Source: Dryocola boscaweniae
GTDB taxonomy: Bacteria > Pseudomonadota > Gammaproteobacteria > Enterobacterales > Enterobacteriaceae
NCBI RefSeq assembly: GCF_025215095.1
Contig: NZ_JALHAP010000080.1
Location: 248,001-312,000 of the forward strand
DNA: 64,000 nt
Direction: 5' to 3'
Position numbers and translations under genes: made by a program. The notes beneath the pieces are model-generated. The model did not search any database. It was not told the DNA's origin and saw nothing but the letters and a program-made list of their open reading frames with translations. Positions 20,052 to 27,121 of the stretch are shown here, one piece after another (position 1 is the stretch's first letter; every line of letters starts with the position of its first letter).

Positions 20052-22187
20052 TTAGTCAATCTGCCCGTTGCCAAGGTGCTTCACGCGGCGTTTCACTTCT
20101 TCTTGCTTGCCGGCGTTAAACGGACGCGCATCCGGGCTGCCGAGATAGCCGCACACACGGCGGGTAACAGAAACGCGCGCCGCGTCGTGGTTACCGCATT
20201 TCGGGCAGGTAAAGCCTTTGCTGGTGCACTCAAACTCGCCGGTAAAGCCGCATTCGTAGCATTCGTCGATTGGCGTGTTGGTGCCGTAATACGGCACGTG
20301 CTGATAGCTGTAATCCCAGACATCTTCCAGCGCGCGCAGGTTGTGCTGAATATTCGGGTATTCGCCGTAGCAAATGAAGCCGCCGTTCGCAAGCTTCGGA
20401 TAAGGCGCTTCAAAATCAATTTTGTCGTACGGATTGACCTTTTTCTCAACGTCCAGATGGAAGCTGTTGGTGTAATAGCCTTTGTCCGTTACGCCCGGCA
20501 CCACGCCAAATTCAGCGGTATCAAGGCGGCAGAAGCGGTCACACAGGTTCTCACTTGGCGTGCTGTACAGGCTGAAACCGTAACCTGTTTCATTTTTCCA
20601 GGTCTCGGTGGCTTCGCGCAGACGCGCAACAATCGCCAGGGCTTTTTCGCGCAGCGCTTCGCTGTCGTAAACATGTTGATTGCCAAACAGCGCATTCACC
20701 GTTTCATGAATGCCGATATAACCAAGCGAAATAGAAGCGCGGCCATTTTTGAAGATTTCAGAAACGTCGTCGTCCGCTTTCAGACGCACGCCGCAAGCGC
20801 CTTCCATATATAAAATTGGCGCCACGCGCGCTTTCACGCCTTCCAGACGAGCAATTCGCGTCATCAGCGCTTTGTGCGCCAGCTCCAGGCGGCTATCAAG
20901 TAATTCCCAGAAACGCGCTTCGTCGCCTTGCGCTTCGAGCGCGATGCGCGGCAGGTTGAGGCTGATTACGCCGATATTGTTACGGCCATCATGGATTTGC
21001 TCGCCGTTTTCTTCATACACGCCGAGGAAGCTGCGGCAGCCCATTGGCGTTTTGAACGAGCCGGTCACTTTCACGACCTGATCGTAATTGAGAATGTCCG
21101 GGTACATGCGCTTGCTGGCGCATTCAAGGGCAAGCTGCTTGATATCGTAGTTGGCGTCGCCAAATTTGTGGTTCAGGCCGTCTTTAATAGCGAAAACCAG
21201 TTTCGGGAATACCGCGGTTTTGCGGTTTTTGCCGAGGCCCGCAATGCGGTTGCGCAGAATCGATGTTTGAATCAGGCGCGATTCCCAGCTCGTGCCCAAC
21301 CCGAAACCAAAGGTGACAAACGGCGTCTGGCCGTTGGCGGTATGCAGCGTATTCACTTCATATTCCAGCGACTGGAAAGCGTCGTAGCACTCTTTTTCCG
21401 TGCGTGAGCGGGCATAGCCTTCAGCGTCCGGGACCTGCCACTCTTCAGCGGCCTTACGGTGCTTCGTGAAGCTTGCCGACACAAAGGGCGCCAGTATTTC
21501 ATCGATACGGTTAATGGTGGTCCCGCCGTAAATATGGCTGGCGACCTGAGCAATAATCTGCGCGGTGACGGCGGTCGCGGTAGAGATAGATTTTGGCGGC
21601 TCGATTTCCGCGTTACCCATCTTAAAGCCGTGGGTCAGCATGCCTTTGAGATCGATAAGCATGCAGTTAAACATCGGGAAAAACGGAGAATAATCGAGAT
21701 CGTGGTAATGAATATCGCCACGTTCGTGAGCCTGCACCACGTCGCGCGGCAGAAGATGCTGCTTGGCATAGTGCTTGGCGACAATACCGGCCAGCAAATC
21801 GCGCTGGGTTGGGATCACCTTACTGTCTTTGTTGGCGTTTTCATTTAGCAGGGCAGAGTTGGTTTGTTCAACCAGACCACGGATCTCCTGATTCAGACGA
21901 CCACGCTTTTCACGTTCGATATCGCGATCGTGGCGGTATTCAATATAGGACCGTGCCAGTTGTTTGTAGTTACCTGCCATCAACTGGTTCTCTACCGCAG
22001 TCTGGATTTCGCCAATATCCACCTGGCTGCGTCCTTCCATCTGCTGGCTAACGATATCTGCGACGGTGGCGCAATAATCTGCGTCATCGACTCCCGCTGC
22101 TTTAGCTGCACGAAGAATAGCTTCTTTTATGCGCTCTGAAGTGAAAGGCACTTTGCACCCGTCTCTTTTCATCACATGCGGTGTCAT
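20052..22187 (-). CDS. nrdD: Anaerobic (class III) ribonucleoside-triphosphate reductase NrdD
   Basis: NrdD reduces ribonucleoside triphosphates to deoxy forms for DNA synthesis without oxygen, using a glycyl radical and formate. The 711-residue protein (E. coli 712) has an N-terminal ATP-cone (about 3-95) that senses ATP/dATP. The catalytic ten-stranded barrel follows, with the radical glycine at G680 in RVCGYLGSP. A zinc site is formed by CYECGF and CPKCG just before it. ATG 22187 follows GGAGAG. The upstream region carries FNR and NrdR sites. Confidence 0.98.
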   Translation of the reverse strand: MTPHVMKRDGCKVPFTSERIKEAILRAAKAAGVDDADYCATVADIVSQQMEGRSQVDIGEIQTAVENQLMAGNYKQLARSYIEYRHDRDIEREKRGRLNQEIRGLVEQTNSALLNENANKDSKVIPTQRDLLAGIVAKHYAKQHLLPRDVVQAHERGDIHYHDLDYSPFFPMFNCMLIDLKGMLTHGFKMGNAEIEPPKSISTATAVTAQIIAQVASHIYGGTTINRIDEILAPFVSASFTKHRKAAEEWQVPDAEGYARSRTEKECYDAFQSLEYEVNTLHTANGQTPFVTFGFGLGTSWESRLIQTSILRNRIAGLGKNRKTAVFPKLVFAIKDGLNHKFGDANYDIKQLALECASKRMYPDILNYDQVVKVTGSFKTPMGCRSFLGVYEENGEQIHDGRNNIGVISLNLPRIALEAQGDEARFWELLDSRLELAHKALMTRIARLEGVKARVAPILYMEGACGVRLKADDDVSEIFKNGRASISLGYIGIHETVNALFGNQHVYDSEALREKALAIVARLREATETWKNETGYGFSLYSTPSENLCDRFCRLDTAEFGVVPGVTDKGYYTNSFHLDVEKKVNPYDKIDFEAPYPKLANGGFICYGEYPNIQHNLRALEDVWDYSYQHVPYYGTNTPIDECYECGFTGEFECTSKGFTCPKCGNHDAARVSVTRRVCGYLGSPDARPFNAGKQEEVKRRVKHLGNGQID

Positions 22188-22208
22188 GATCTCTCCATTT
22201 AAAAAAGG

Positions 22209-22217
22209 TTATCCACA
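22209..22217 (+). promoter_or_regulatory. DnaA box 1
   Basis: Perfect TTATCCACA, 22 bases upstream of the nrdD start codon. Confidence 0.6.
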
Positions 22218-22285
22218 AAGGGATGGATGATTCCGGAAGCGGATTACCACTCGTTTTGCCACGAGGTTCCGGATTTCGGCCCGTT

Positions 22286-22294
22286 TTATCCACA
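22286..22294 (+). promoter_or_regulatory. DnaA box 2
   Basis: A second perfect TTATCCACA in the same orientation, 77 bases from the first, inside the nrdD leader region. Confidence 0.6.
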
Positions 22295-22344
22295 GATAAT
22301 CCCCAGAGTTATGCTGTGGGTCTTGTTGCTATAATAGTCGATAA

Positions 22345-22360
22345 ATACAAGATGTAGGGC
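22345..22360 (+). promoter_or_regulatory. NrdR box 2 (weaker)
   Basis: ATACAAGATGTAGGGC matches the NrdR consensus ACACWATATATWGTGT at 11 of 16 positions. It is centred exactly 31 bases from the strong box, the spacing usual for paired NrdR sites. Confidence 0.6.
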
Positions 22361-22375
22361 CGAATGGCATTTTAA

Positions 22376-22391
22376 AGTCTATATATAGTGT
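22376..22391 (+). promoter_or_regulatory. NrdR box 1 (strong)
   Basis: AGTCTATATATAGTGT matches the NrdR consensus at 14 of 16 positions. NrdR is the nucleotide-sensing repressor of ribonucleotide reductase genes. The site probably overlaps the nrdD -10 region. Confidence 0.82.
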
Positions 22392-22417
22392 ATGCATCAA
22401 AGATGTTTGCGGTTTTA

Positions 22418-22431
22418 TTGATTCAGAACAA
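22418..22431 (+). promoter_or_regulatory. FNR box upstream of nrdD
   Basis: TTGATTCAGAACAA matches TTGATN4ATCAA at 9 of 10 defined positions. It lies upstream of the NrdR boxes relative to nrdD, where an activator would sit. FNR activation of nrdDG is established in E. coli. Confidence 0.78.
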
Positions 22432-22525
22432 AGTAAATCGGGCGGTACAGGAAGGGCGGGGGTTAGTGAAGTGAATTATCTCCCTCATGCGAAGGAGATA
22501 ATCAAATGGCAAGGGCGAGCGCGAC

Positions 22526-24184
22526 TTAATTCTGCAACCAGTAAACCGCCTCATAAGGCCGCAAGCTGATCTCACCGGGTTTACCTGCCGCTTCGGCGTA
22601 GTTGCTCATCAGCACTTCCCAGTCGCCTGCGAAAGCTTCCGGCATCCACCACTGATTATTGCGGCTAAGGTTTGCCGCAACGACCAGCGTTTGGCCCTGC
22701 CATTCGCGGCGGTAGCACCACAGATAAGGATGCTCCGGCAACAGATCCTGATAGTTGCCCCAGGTAAAGACCGGCTGAGCTTTGCGCAGCTTGATAAGGC
22801 GCTGATAGGCATAAAACACGGAGTCAGGATCGTCCACCGCGGCTTTGGCGTTAATCGTTTGATAGTTGTCACACAGGCCTATCCACGGCGTACCTTTGGT
22901 AAACCCTGCGTTTTCACCGTTGTCCCACTGCATTGGCGTGCGGCTATTATCGCGGGATTTACTCGCAAGGATCGCCAGCAGGTTATCGCTGTCGCGCCCC
23001 TGAGCACGCAGCTCGGCGTACATGTTGTGACTTTCCACATCGCGATAATCAATAATGCGAGTGAAATGCGGGTTGGTCATCCCCAGCTCTTCGCCCTGGT
23101 AGATATACGGCGTGCCCTGCATGCCATGCAGCACCATCGCCAGCATTTTCGCCGCCGGTACGCGTAGTTCGCCTTCGTCGCCGAAGCGGGAAACGATGCG
23201 CGGCTGATCGTGGTTACACCAGAACAACGCGTTCCATGCCACGTTGTGCATTCCCTGCTGCCAGTGGCTGAAAATCGCCTTCAGCGCCACAAAATCCGGC
23301 TCCGCCAGCGTCCATTTATGTCCGCCTGGATAATCCACTTTCAGATGGTGGAAGTTAAAGGTCATCGACAGCTCGTTGCTGTCCAGCGCGGCATACTGCT
23401 GGCAGTTGTCGAGGGTAGTGGAGGACATTTCGCCCACCGTCATCAAACCGCGTGGAGTAAACACATCGCGGCTGAACTCCTGCAAATATTCATGAATGCG
23501 CGGCCCGTCGGTATAAAAACGGCGTCCATCGCCTCCCTCGATATCGTTCGGGAAATCCTGATCTTTGGAGATAAGGTTGATCACATCCAGACGCAAACCG
23601 TCCACGCCGCGATCGGCCCAGAACTCGCAAACTTTTTTCAGCTCGGCGCGCACCTGCGGATTCTCCCAGTTGAGATCCGCCTGCTCCGGGGCAAAGAGGT
23701 GCAGATAATACTGACCGCTTTCCGCGTGCCAGCGCCAGGCGTTGCCGCCAAATTTAGAACGCCAGTTGTTAGGTAAAATATCCGGCGTACCGTCGCGCCA
23801 GATATAGAACTCCCGGAACGAACTTTCAGGGTTCAGCGACTCATGAAACCAGGCGTGCTGCGTGGAAGTATGGTTAAACACCATATCAAGGATGATGCGG
23901 ATCCCGCGCTCGTGCGCTTCGGCGACCAGCAAATCGAAATCATCCAGCGTGCCGTAGTTATGGTCGATGGCGCAGTAGTTCGCTACGTCATAACCGTTAT
24001 CCACCTGAGGCGAAACGTAGAAGGGCGTGAGCCAGATAGCGTCGACGCCCAGCAGTTTGAGATAGTCGAGGCGCTTGATTACGCCGATTAAATCACCGGT
24101 TCCGTTGCCGGTCGTATCCTGAAAACTCTTCGGGTAGATCTGATAGATGACACCATGTTGCCACCACGGAGGCGTTGTATTCAT
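22526..24184 (-). CDS. treC: Trehalose-6-phosphate hydrolase TreC
   Basis: TreC is a cytoplasmic GH13 alpha-glucosidase that splits trehalose-6-phosphate into glucose and glucose-6-phosphate. The 552-residue protein (E. coli 551) has the (beta/alpha)8 motifs DMVFNHTS, GLRLDVINLI (nucleophile Asp) and GEMSS (acid/base Glu), followed by the downstream NHD site (CNHDQPR). ATG 24184 follows a purine-rich segment. It is the second gene of treBC, 59 bases after treB, and works on the product of the TreB phosphotransferase. Confidence 0.98.
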   Translation of the reverse strand: MNTTPPWWQHGVIYQIYPKSFQDTTGNGTGDLIGVIKRLDYLKLLGVDAIWLTPFYVSPQVDNGYDVANYCAIDHNYGTLDDFDLLVAEAHERGIRIILDMVFNHTSTQHAWFHESLNPESSFREFYIWRDGTPDILPNNWRSKFGGNAWRWHAESGQYYLHLFAPEQADLNWENPQVRAELKKVCEFWADRGVDGLRLDVINLISKDQDFPNDIEGGDGRRFYTDGPRIHEYLQEFSRDVFTPRGLMTVGEMSSTTLDNCQQYAALDSNELSMTFNFHHLKVDYPGGHKWTLAEPDFVALKAIFSHWQQGMHNVAWNALFWCNHDQPRIVSRFGDEGELRVPAAKMLAMVLHGMQGTPYIYQGEELGMTNPHFTRIIDYRDVESHNMYAELRAQGRDSDNLLAILASKSRDNSRTPMQWDNGENAGFTKGTPWIGLCDNYQTINAKAAVDDPDSVFYAYQRLIKLRKAQPVFTWGNYQDLLPEHPYLWCYRREWQGQTLVVAANLSRNNQWWMPEAFAGDWEVLMSNYAEAAGKPGEISLRPYEAVYWLQN

Positions 24185-24243
24185 AGCGCTTTCCTAAAGC
24201 TAAGGGGCCAATAGCTGGCCCCGGTAAAAACTAAATCACCAAC

Positions 24244-25662
24244 CTAAACCACCAACAGGGTGCCCTGACGGTATTTGCGTTTGTACACCGCGGTTGTCAG
24301 CATAATCGGTACGACCACTGCAATCACAATGGCAATGGAGTAAACCTCCCAGTAGCGCGGCTGAATCGACAGAATGCCCGGCAGGCCGCCAACGCCGATA
24401 CCGTTCGCCATCACACCGTTCAGGCCGCACAGCAGGCCTGCAATACCGGAGCCGACCATCGCGCACAGCATCGGGAAGCGGTACTTCAGGTTGATCCCGT
24501 ACATTGCCGGTTCGGTGACGCCGAGATAGGCCGAGATCGCCGCCGGAACTGAAATCTCACGTTCGTTGTTTTTTCGGCTGCAAATAATAACGCCCACAAC
24601 CGCTGAAGCCTGAGCGATGTTAGACAGCGCAATCAGCGGCCAGACCGGCGTCCCGCCCATGTTCTGAATCATCTGCATATCTATGGCGAGCGTGGTCTGA
24701 TGAACGCCGGTTATCACCAGCGGCGCATACAGGAAGCCAAAAAGCGCCGCGCCAATCGGTGCAAAACTGCCGGTCATCAGATGGCGAACCGCGAAGGCTA
24801 CGCCGTCGCCAATCCAGCGTCCGAACGGCCCGATAAACGCGTGGGCGAGAAACACCGCCAGGATCAGCGAGCACACGGGCACTATTACAAGATAGAGGTA
24901 ATCCGGCACAATGCGTTTCAGACGCGTCTCAATAAAGCCAAGAGCGAGGCCCGCCAGCAAGGCCGGAATAACCTGCGCCTGGTAGCCCACTTTCGCGATG
25001 GTAAACAGGCCGAAGTTCCACACCTCAGGAATTTTAGTCCCCAAATCGTAGGCGTTCATTAGCTGCGGCGAAACAAGCGTTACGCCGAGCACGATACCAA
25101 GGATAGGCGTCCCGCCCATTTTGCGCACGGCGGACCAGCAAATCCCTACCGGTAAATAGAAGAAAATCGCCTCGCCGATAAGCCACAGGAAATCATAAAT
25201 ACTTTGCAGCGACGGGTACATCTGCGCCAGCGTCTGGCCGTTGCTCATCGGCAAATCGCCAATCACGTTGCGGAAACCGAGGATCAAACCCCCGCTTATC
25301 AGCGCGGGCAGCAGCGGGAAGAAAATCTCTGCGAAATGCGAGATCAAACGCTCGTGCCACTTCATGTTCTGGCGCGCGGCCAGTTTCGCCTGTTCTTTAT
25401 TTGCAGTGCTGTGGCCGCTGGTAGAGATCAGCGCCTGATAGTAATCGCCGACGTTTGTGCCGATAACCACCTGAAACTGCCCGGCGTTGGTAAAACAGCC
25501 TTTTACCATGGGCAGATTTTCGATTTCTTTCGGACTCGCAATCGCCGGATTGTTCAGTACAAAACGCAGCCGGGTAATACAGTGGCTGACGGTGGCGATA
25601 TTTGCGCGTCCGCCGACCAGCTCTATCAGCCTGTCGATATCCTGTTGTTTTACTTTGCTCAT
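24244..25662 (-). CDS. treB: PTS trehalose-specific EIIBC component TreB
   Basis: TreB takes up trehalose and phosphorylates it during transport (phosphotransferase system, glucose superfamily). The 472-residue protein has an N-terminal EIIB domain with the phosphorylated cysteine in SHCITRLRF (about residue 28). The membrane-embedded EIIC domain follows, ending KYRQGTLLVV. It lacks a fused EIIA, so it depends on EIIA-Glc (Crr), as in E. coli. ATG 25662 (MSKVKQQDIDRLIEL) gives the family start. The longer in-frame reading to 25698 runs into the promoter region. Confidence 0.97.
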   Translation of the reverse strand: MSKVKQQDIDRLIELVGGRANIATVSHCITRLRFVLNNPAIASPKEIENLPMVKGCFTNAGQFQVVIGTNVGDYYQALISTSGHSTANKEQAKLAARQNMKWHERLISHFAEIFFPLLPALISGGLILGFRNVIGDLPMSNGQTLAQMYPSLQSIYDFLWLIGEAIFFYLPVGICWSAVRKMGGTPILGIVLGVTLVSPQLMNAYDLGTKIPEVWNFGLFTIAKVGYQAQVIPALLAGLALGFIETRLKRIVPDYLYLVIVPVCSLILAVFLAHAFIGPFGRWIGDGVAFAVRHLMTGSFAPIGAALFGFLYAPLVITGVHQTTLAIDMQMIQNMGGTPVWPLIALSNIAQASAVVGVIICSRKNNEREISVPAAISAYLGVTEPAMYGINLKYRFPMLCAMVGSGIAGLLCGLNGVMANGIGVGGLPGILSIQPRYWEVYSIAIVIAVVVPIMLTTAVYKRKYRQGTLLVV

Positions 25663-25729
25663 TATGTGGCCCCGAATAAAGAGTAATGCCCTGTCCATAA
25701 GGTTATCGATTAATCATCTTGCCGAAAAT

Positions 25730-25741
25730 GGGAACGTTCCC
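25730..25741. promoter_or_regulatory. TreR operator between treR and treB
   Basis: The perfect palindrome GGGAACGTTCCC lies in the treR-treB gap, about 70 bases before the treB start. It is a LacI-family type operator in the position expected for TreR repression of treBC. Confidence 0.75.
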
Positions 25742-25782
25742 GAAATCAGGCGACGATCACAATAAACCGCCGATCGAGGCGC

Positions 25783-26730
25783 TTACTGAAGGGTGCCCGG
25801 GATAACGAGCTGGCGAATATTGAGCGTTTGCGTTATCTGGCCGATAAGCTGTAAAGCCGCCTGCCGACCAGCCTGCGCATAGCCGGGATCGACGGTGATG
25901 ATTTCCGGGTGAAGGAACTTCATCAGCGGCGTGTTGCCGACGCTTGCAAGCTGCAGCGTGGTGCGCTGGTGCTCCTGGAGATATTTACTGGCGCCCAGCG
26001 CGAGCGTATCGGTTGCGCACAGCAGGGCGGTGGTTTCAGGCAGAAGCACTTCAGCGACGTGCTCGTAGCCTTGTTTCATTGCAAGGCCCGGCAGCGCCAC
26101 CTTAGGTGTGAGCTTATGTTTTTTGCAGAAAGTCAGATAGGCCTCGTGGCGCCGCAAACCGGTGGTCGCATCGTTGTGGGGAACGCCGAGAAAACTGATA
26201 TGGCGATGGCCTTGCGCGTAAAGAGCGGACATTAAAAGATTAATCGCCCCTTCGTCGTCATAACACACGGAGGCGAATCCTTTGGCGTCGCGCGCCATTA
26301 ATACCATCGTGGACTGCCAGGGAAGCAGCATTTTTTCGGTAATGCCGGTAAAACCAAACAGGATAACGCCGTCAATATTACGGCGCTGGAGCATACCCAA
26401 ATGCTCTTCCACCAGCTTCGGATCGAACTGACTTTCCATCATTATCGGATCGTAGCCCTGCTCATAAAGGCTTGGCAGCATGGTTTGTACCGCCAGATTT
26501 TCGGAGAGCGAATCCAGACGCGTCACGATAATCGCCACCACTTTATCGCTTTGCCCACGCATGGCGCGTGCCGAACGAGAAGGGGAGAAGCCTTCCTGCT
26601 GCATCACCGCCTCCACCCGTTCACGCGTGCGCGCGCTGACACCGCTTTCATTGTTCAGAACACGAGAGACGGTGGATTTACCCACGCCGCTGAGTCGCGC
26701 GATATCTTTGATGGTGAGGCGGTTTGGCAT
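25783..26730 (-). CDS. treR: Trehalose operon repressor TreR
   Basis: TreR is a LacI/GalR-family repressor that senses trehalose-6-phosphate and represses treBC. It has 315 residues, the E. coli length. The helix-turn-helix LTIKDIARLSGVGKSTVSRV is at 5-24 and the hinge helix follows. The periplasmic-binding-protein-like effector domain contains VTRLDSLSENLAVQTMLP and the C-terminal HPEIITVDPGYAQAGRQA. It lies upstream of treBC in the same orientation with the operator palindrome in between. Confidence 0.97.
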   Translation of the reverse strand: MPNRLTIKDIARLSGVGKSTVSRVLNNESGVSARTRERVEAVMQQEGFSPSRSARAMRGQSDKVVAIIVTRLDSLSENLAVQTMLPSLYEQGYDPIMMESQFDPKLVEEHLGMLQRRNIDGVILFGFTGITEKMLLPWQSTMVLMARDAKGFASVCYDDEGAINLLMSALYAQGHRHISFLGVPHNDATTGLRRHEAYLTFCKKHKLTPKVALPGLAMKQGYEHVAEVLLPETTALLCATDTLALGASKYLQEHQRTTLQLASVGNTPLMKFLHPEIITVDPGYAQAGRQAALQLIGQITQTLNIRQLVIPGTLQ

Positions 26731-26814
26731 TGTTCTGGTTTTTCCTGATATTCAATTGCTTGTGATGTAAACATTTAAGTAATGCTACCCAACAATCCGC
26801 AATGGGCAAAATCT

Positions 26815-26849
26815 GGTTTACAAAGGGTTTAGTTTTGCAGGTGTAGTAT
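26815..26849 (+). promoter_or_regulatory. PhoP box and -10 of the mgtA promoter
   Basis: GGTTTA (26815-26820), five bases, then GGTTTA (26826-26831) is a textbook PhoP direct repeat. A -10 candidate TAGTAT (26844-26849) follows after 12 bases, the spacing used in PhoP-activated promoters. This predicts a leader of about 265 bases before mgtA. Confidence 0.85.
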
Positions 26850-26914
26850 ATCCGCACTTTGATCTGCGCCGGGCGGCGTAACAAAGCATTCTTTTTTCTT
26901 CAACCGGAGGCGAC

Positions 26915-26965
26915 ATGGAACCCGATCCCAGTCCAGACCCTGTGATAACAGGACCCATCCGGTAA
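26915..26965 (+). CDS. mgtL: mgtA leader peptide MgtL
   Basis: This 16-codon ORF encodes MEPDPSPDPVITGPIR. It has GGAGG five bases before the ATG and ends at TAA 26963-26965. The MEPDP start is shared with E. coli/Salmonella MgtL ([17 protein letters not shown], as I recall it). Its acidic/proline stretch destabilises translating ribosomes at low Mg2+ and so favours mgtA expression. The arginine-rich end of the E. coli peptide is replaced here, while prolines remain at positions 3, 5, 7, 9 and 14. Confidence 0.85.
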   Translation: MEPDPSPDPVITGPIR

Positions 26966-27110
26966 GACGCCCTTCTAAGAAGCGACTGCCTTACCGGAAT
27001 CCGTAAGGCAGCGATGCACAATTTGTCGATCCCTGCTGAATAAAAATATGACCTGCAAGGTGGGCTAAGCCGTGCCTGCAGGACAGCCAGGCGCCGCCTT
27101 TTGCGGCGCT
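26966..27110 (+). promoter_or_regulatory. mgtA Mg2+-sensing leader structures
   Basis: Two strong hairpins lie between mgtL and mgtA. CTGCCTTAC (26986-26994) pairs with GTAAGGCAG (27003-27011). GCGCCGC (27091-27097) pairs with GCGGCGC (27103-27109), ending just before the mgtA ribosome site AAGGGA. They match in position the switching hairpins of the E. coli/Salmonella mgtA riboswitch-like leader. Confidence 0.7.
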
Positions 27111-27121
27111 AAGGGACTATT

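Larger units (their letters stand above)
22188..22525. promoter_or_regulatory. nrdD control region (338 bases without a gene)
   Basis: This gap between nrdD and the treC 3' end holds the nrdDG promoter region. Going away from nrdD it contains two perfect DnaA boxes, two NrdR boxes, an FNR box and a 9-base hairpin (22475-22483 with 22494-22502) near the end of treC. I see no small gene in it. Confidence 0.75.

Noticed and set aside
19968..20813. Plus-strand open frame of 281 codons opposite nrdG/nrdD
   Set aside because: Shadow of nrdD, whose reading frame and glycyl-radical motif are unambiguous.
22475..22502. Hairpin near the treC 3' end as a treC terminator
   Set aside because: The 9-base stem is real, but no T-run follows on the minus strand and its loop is large, so I only mention it under the nrdD control region.
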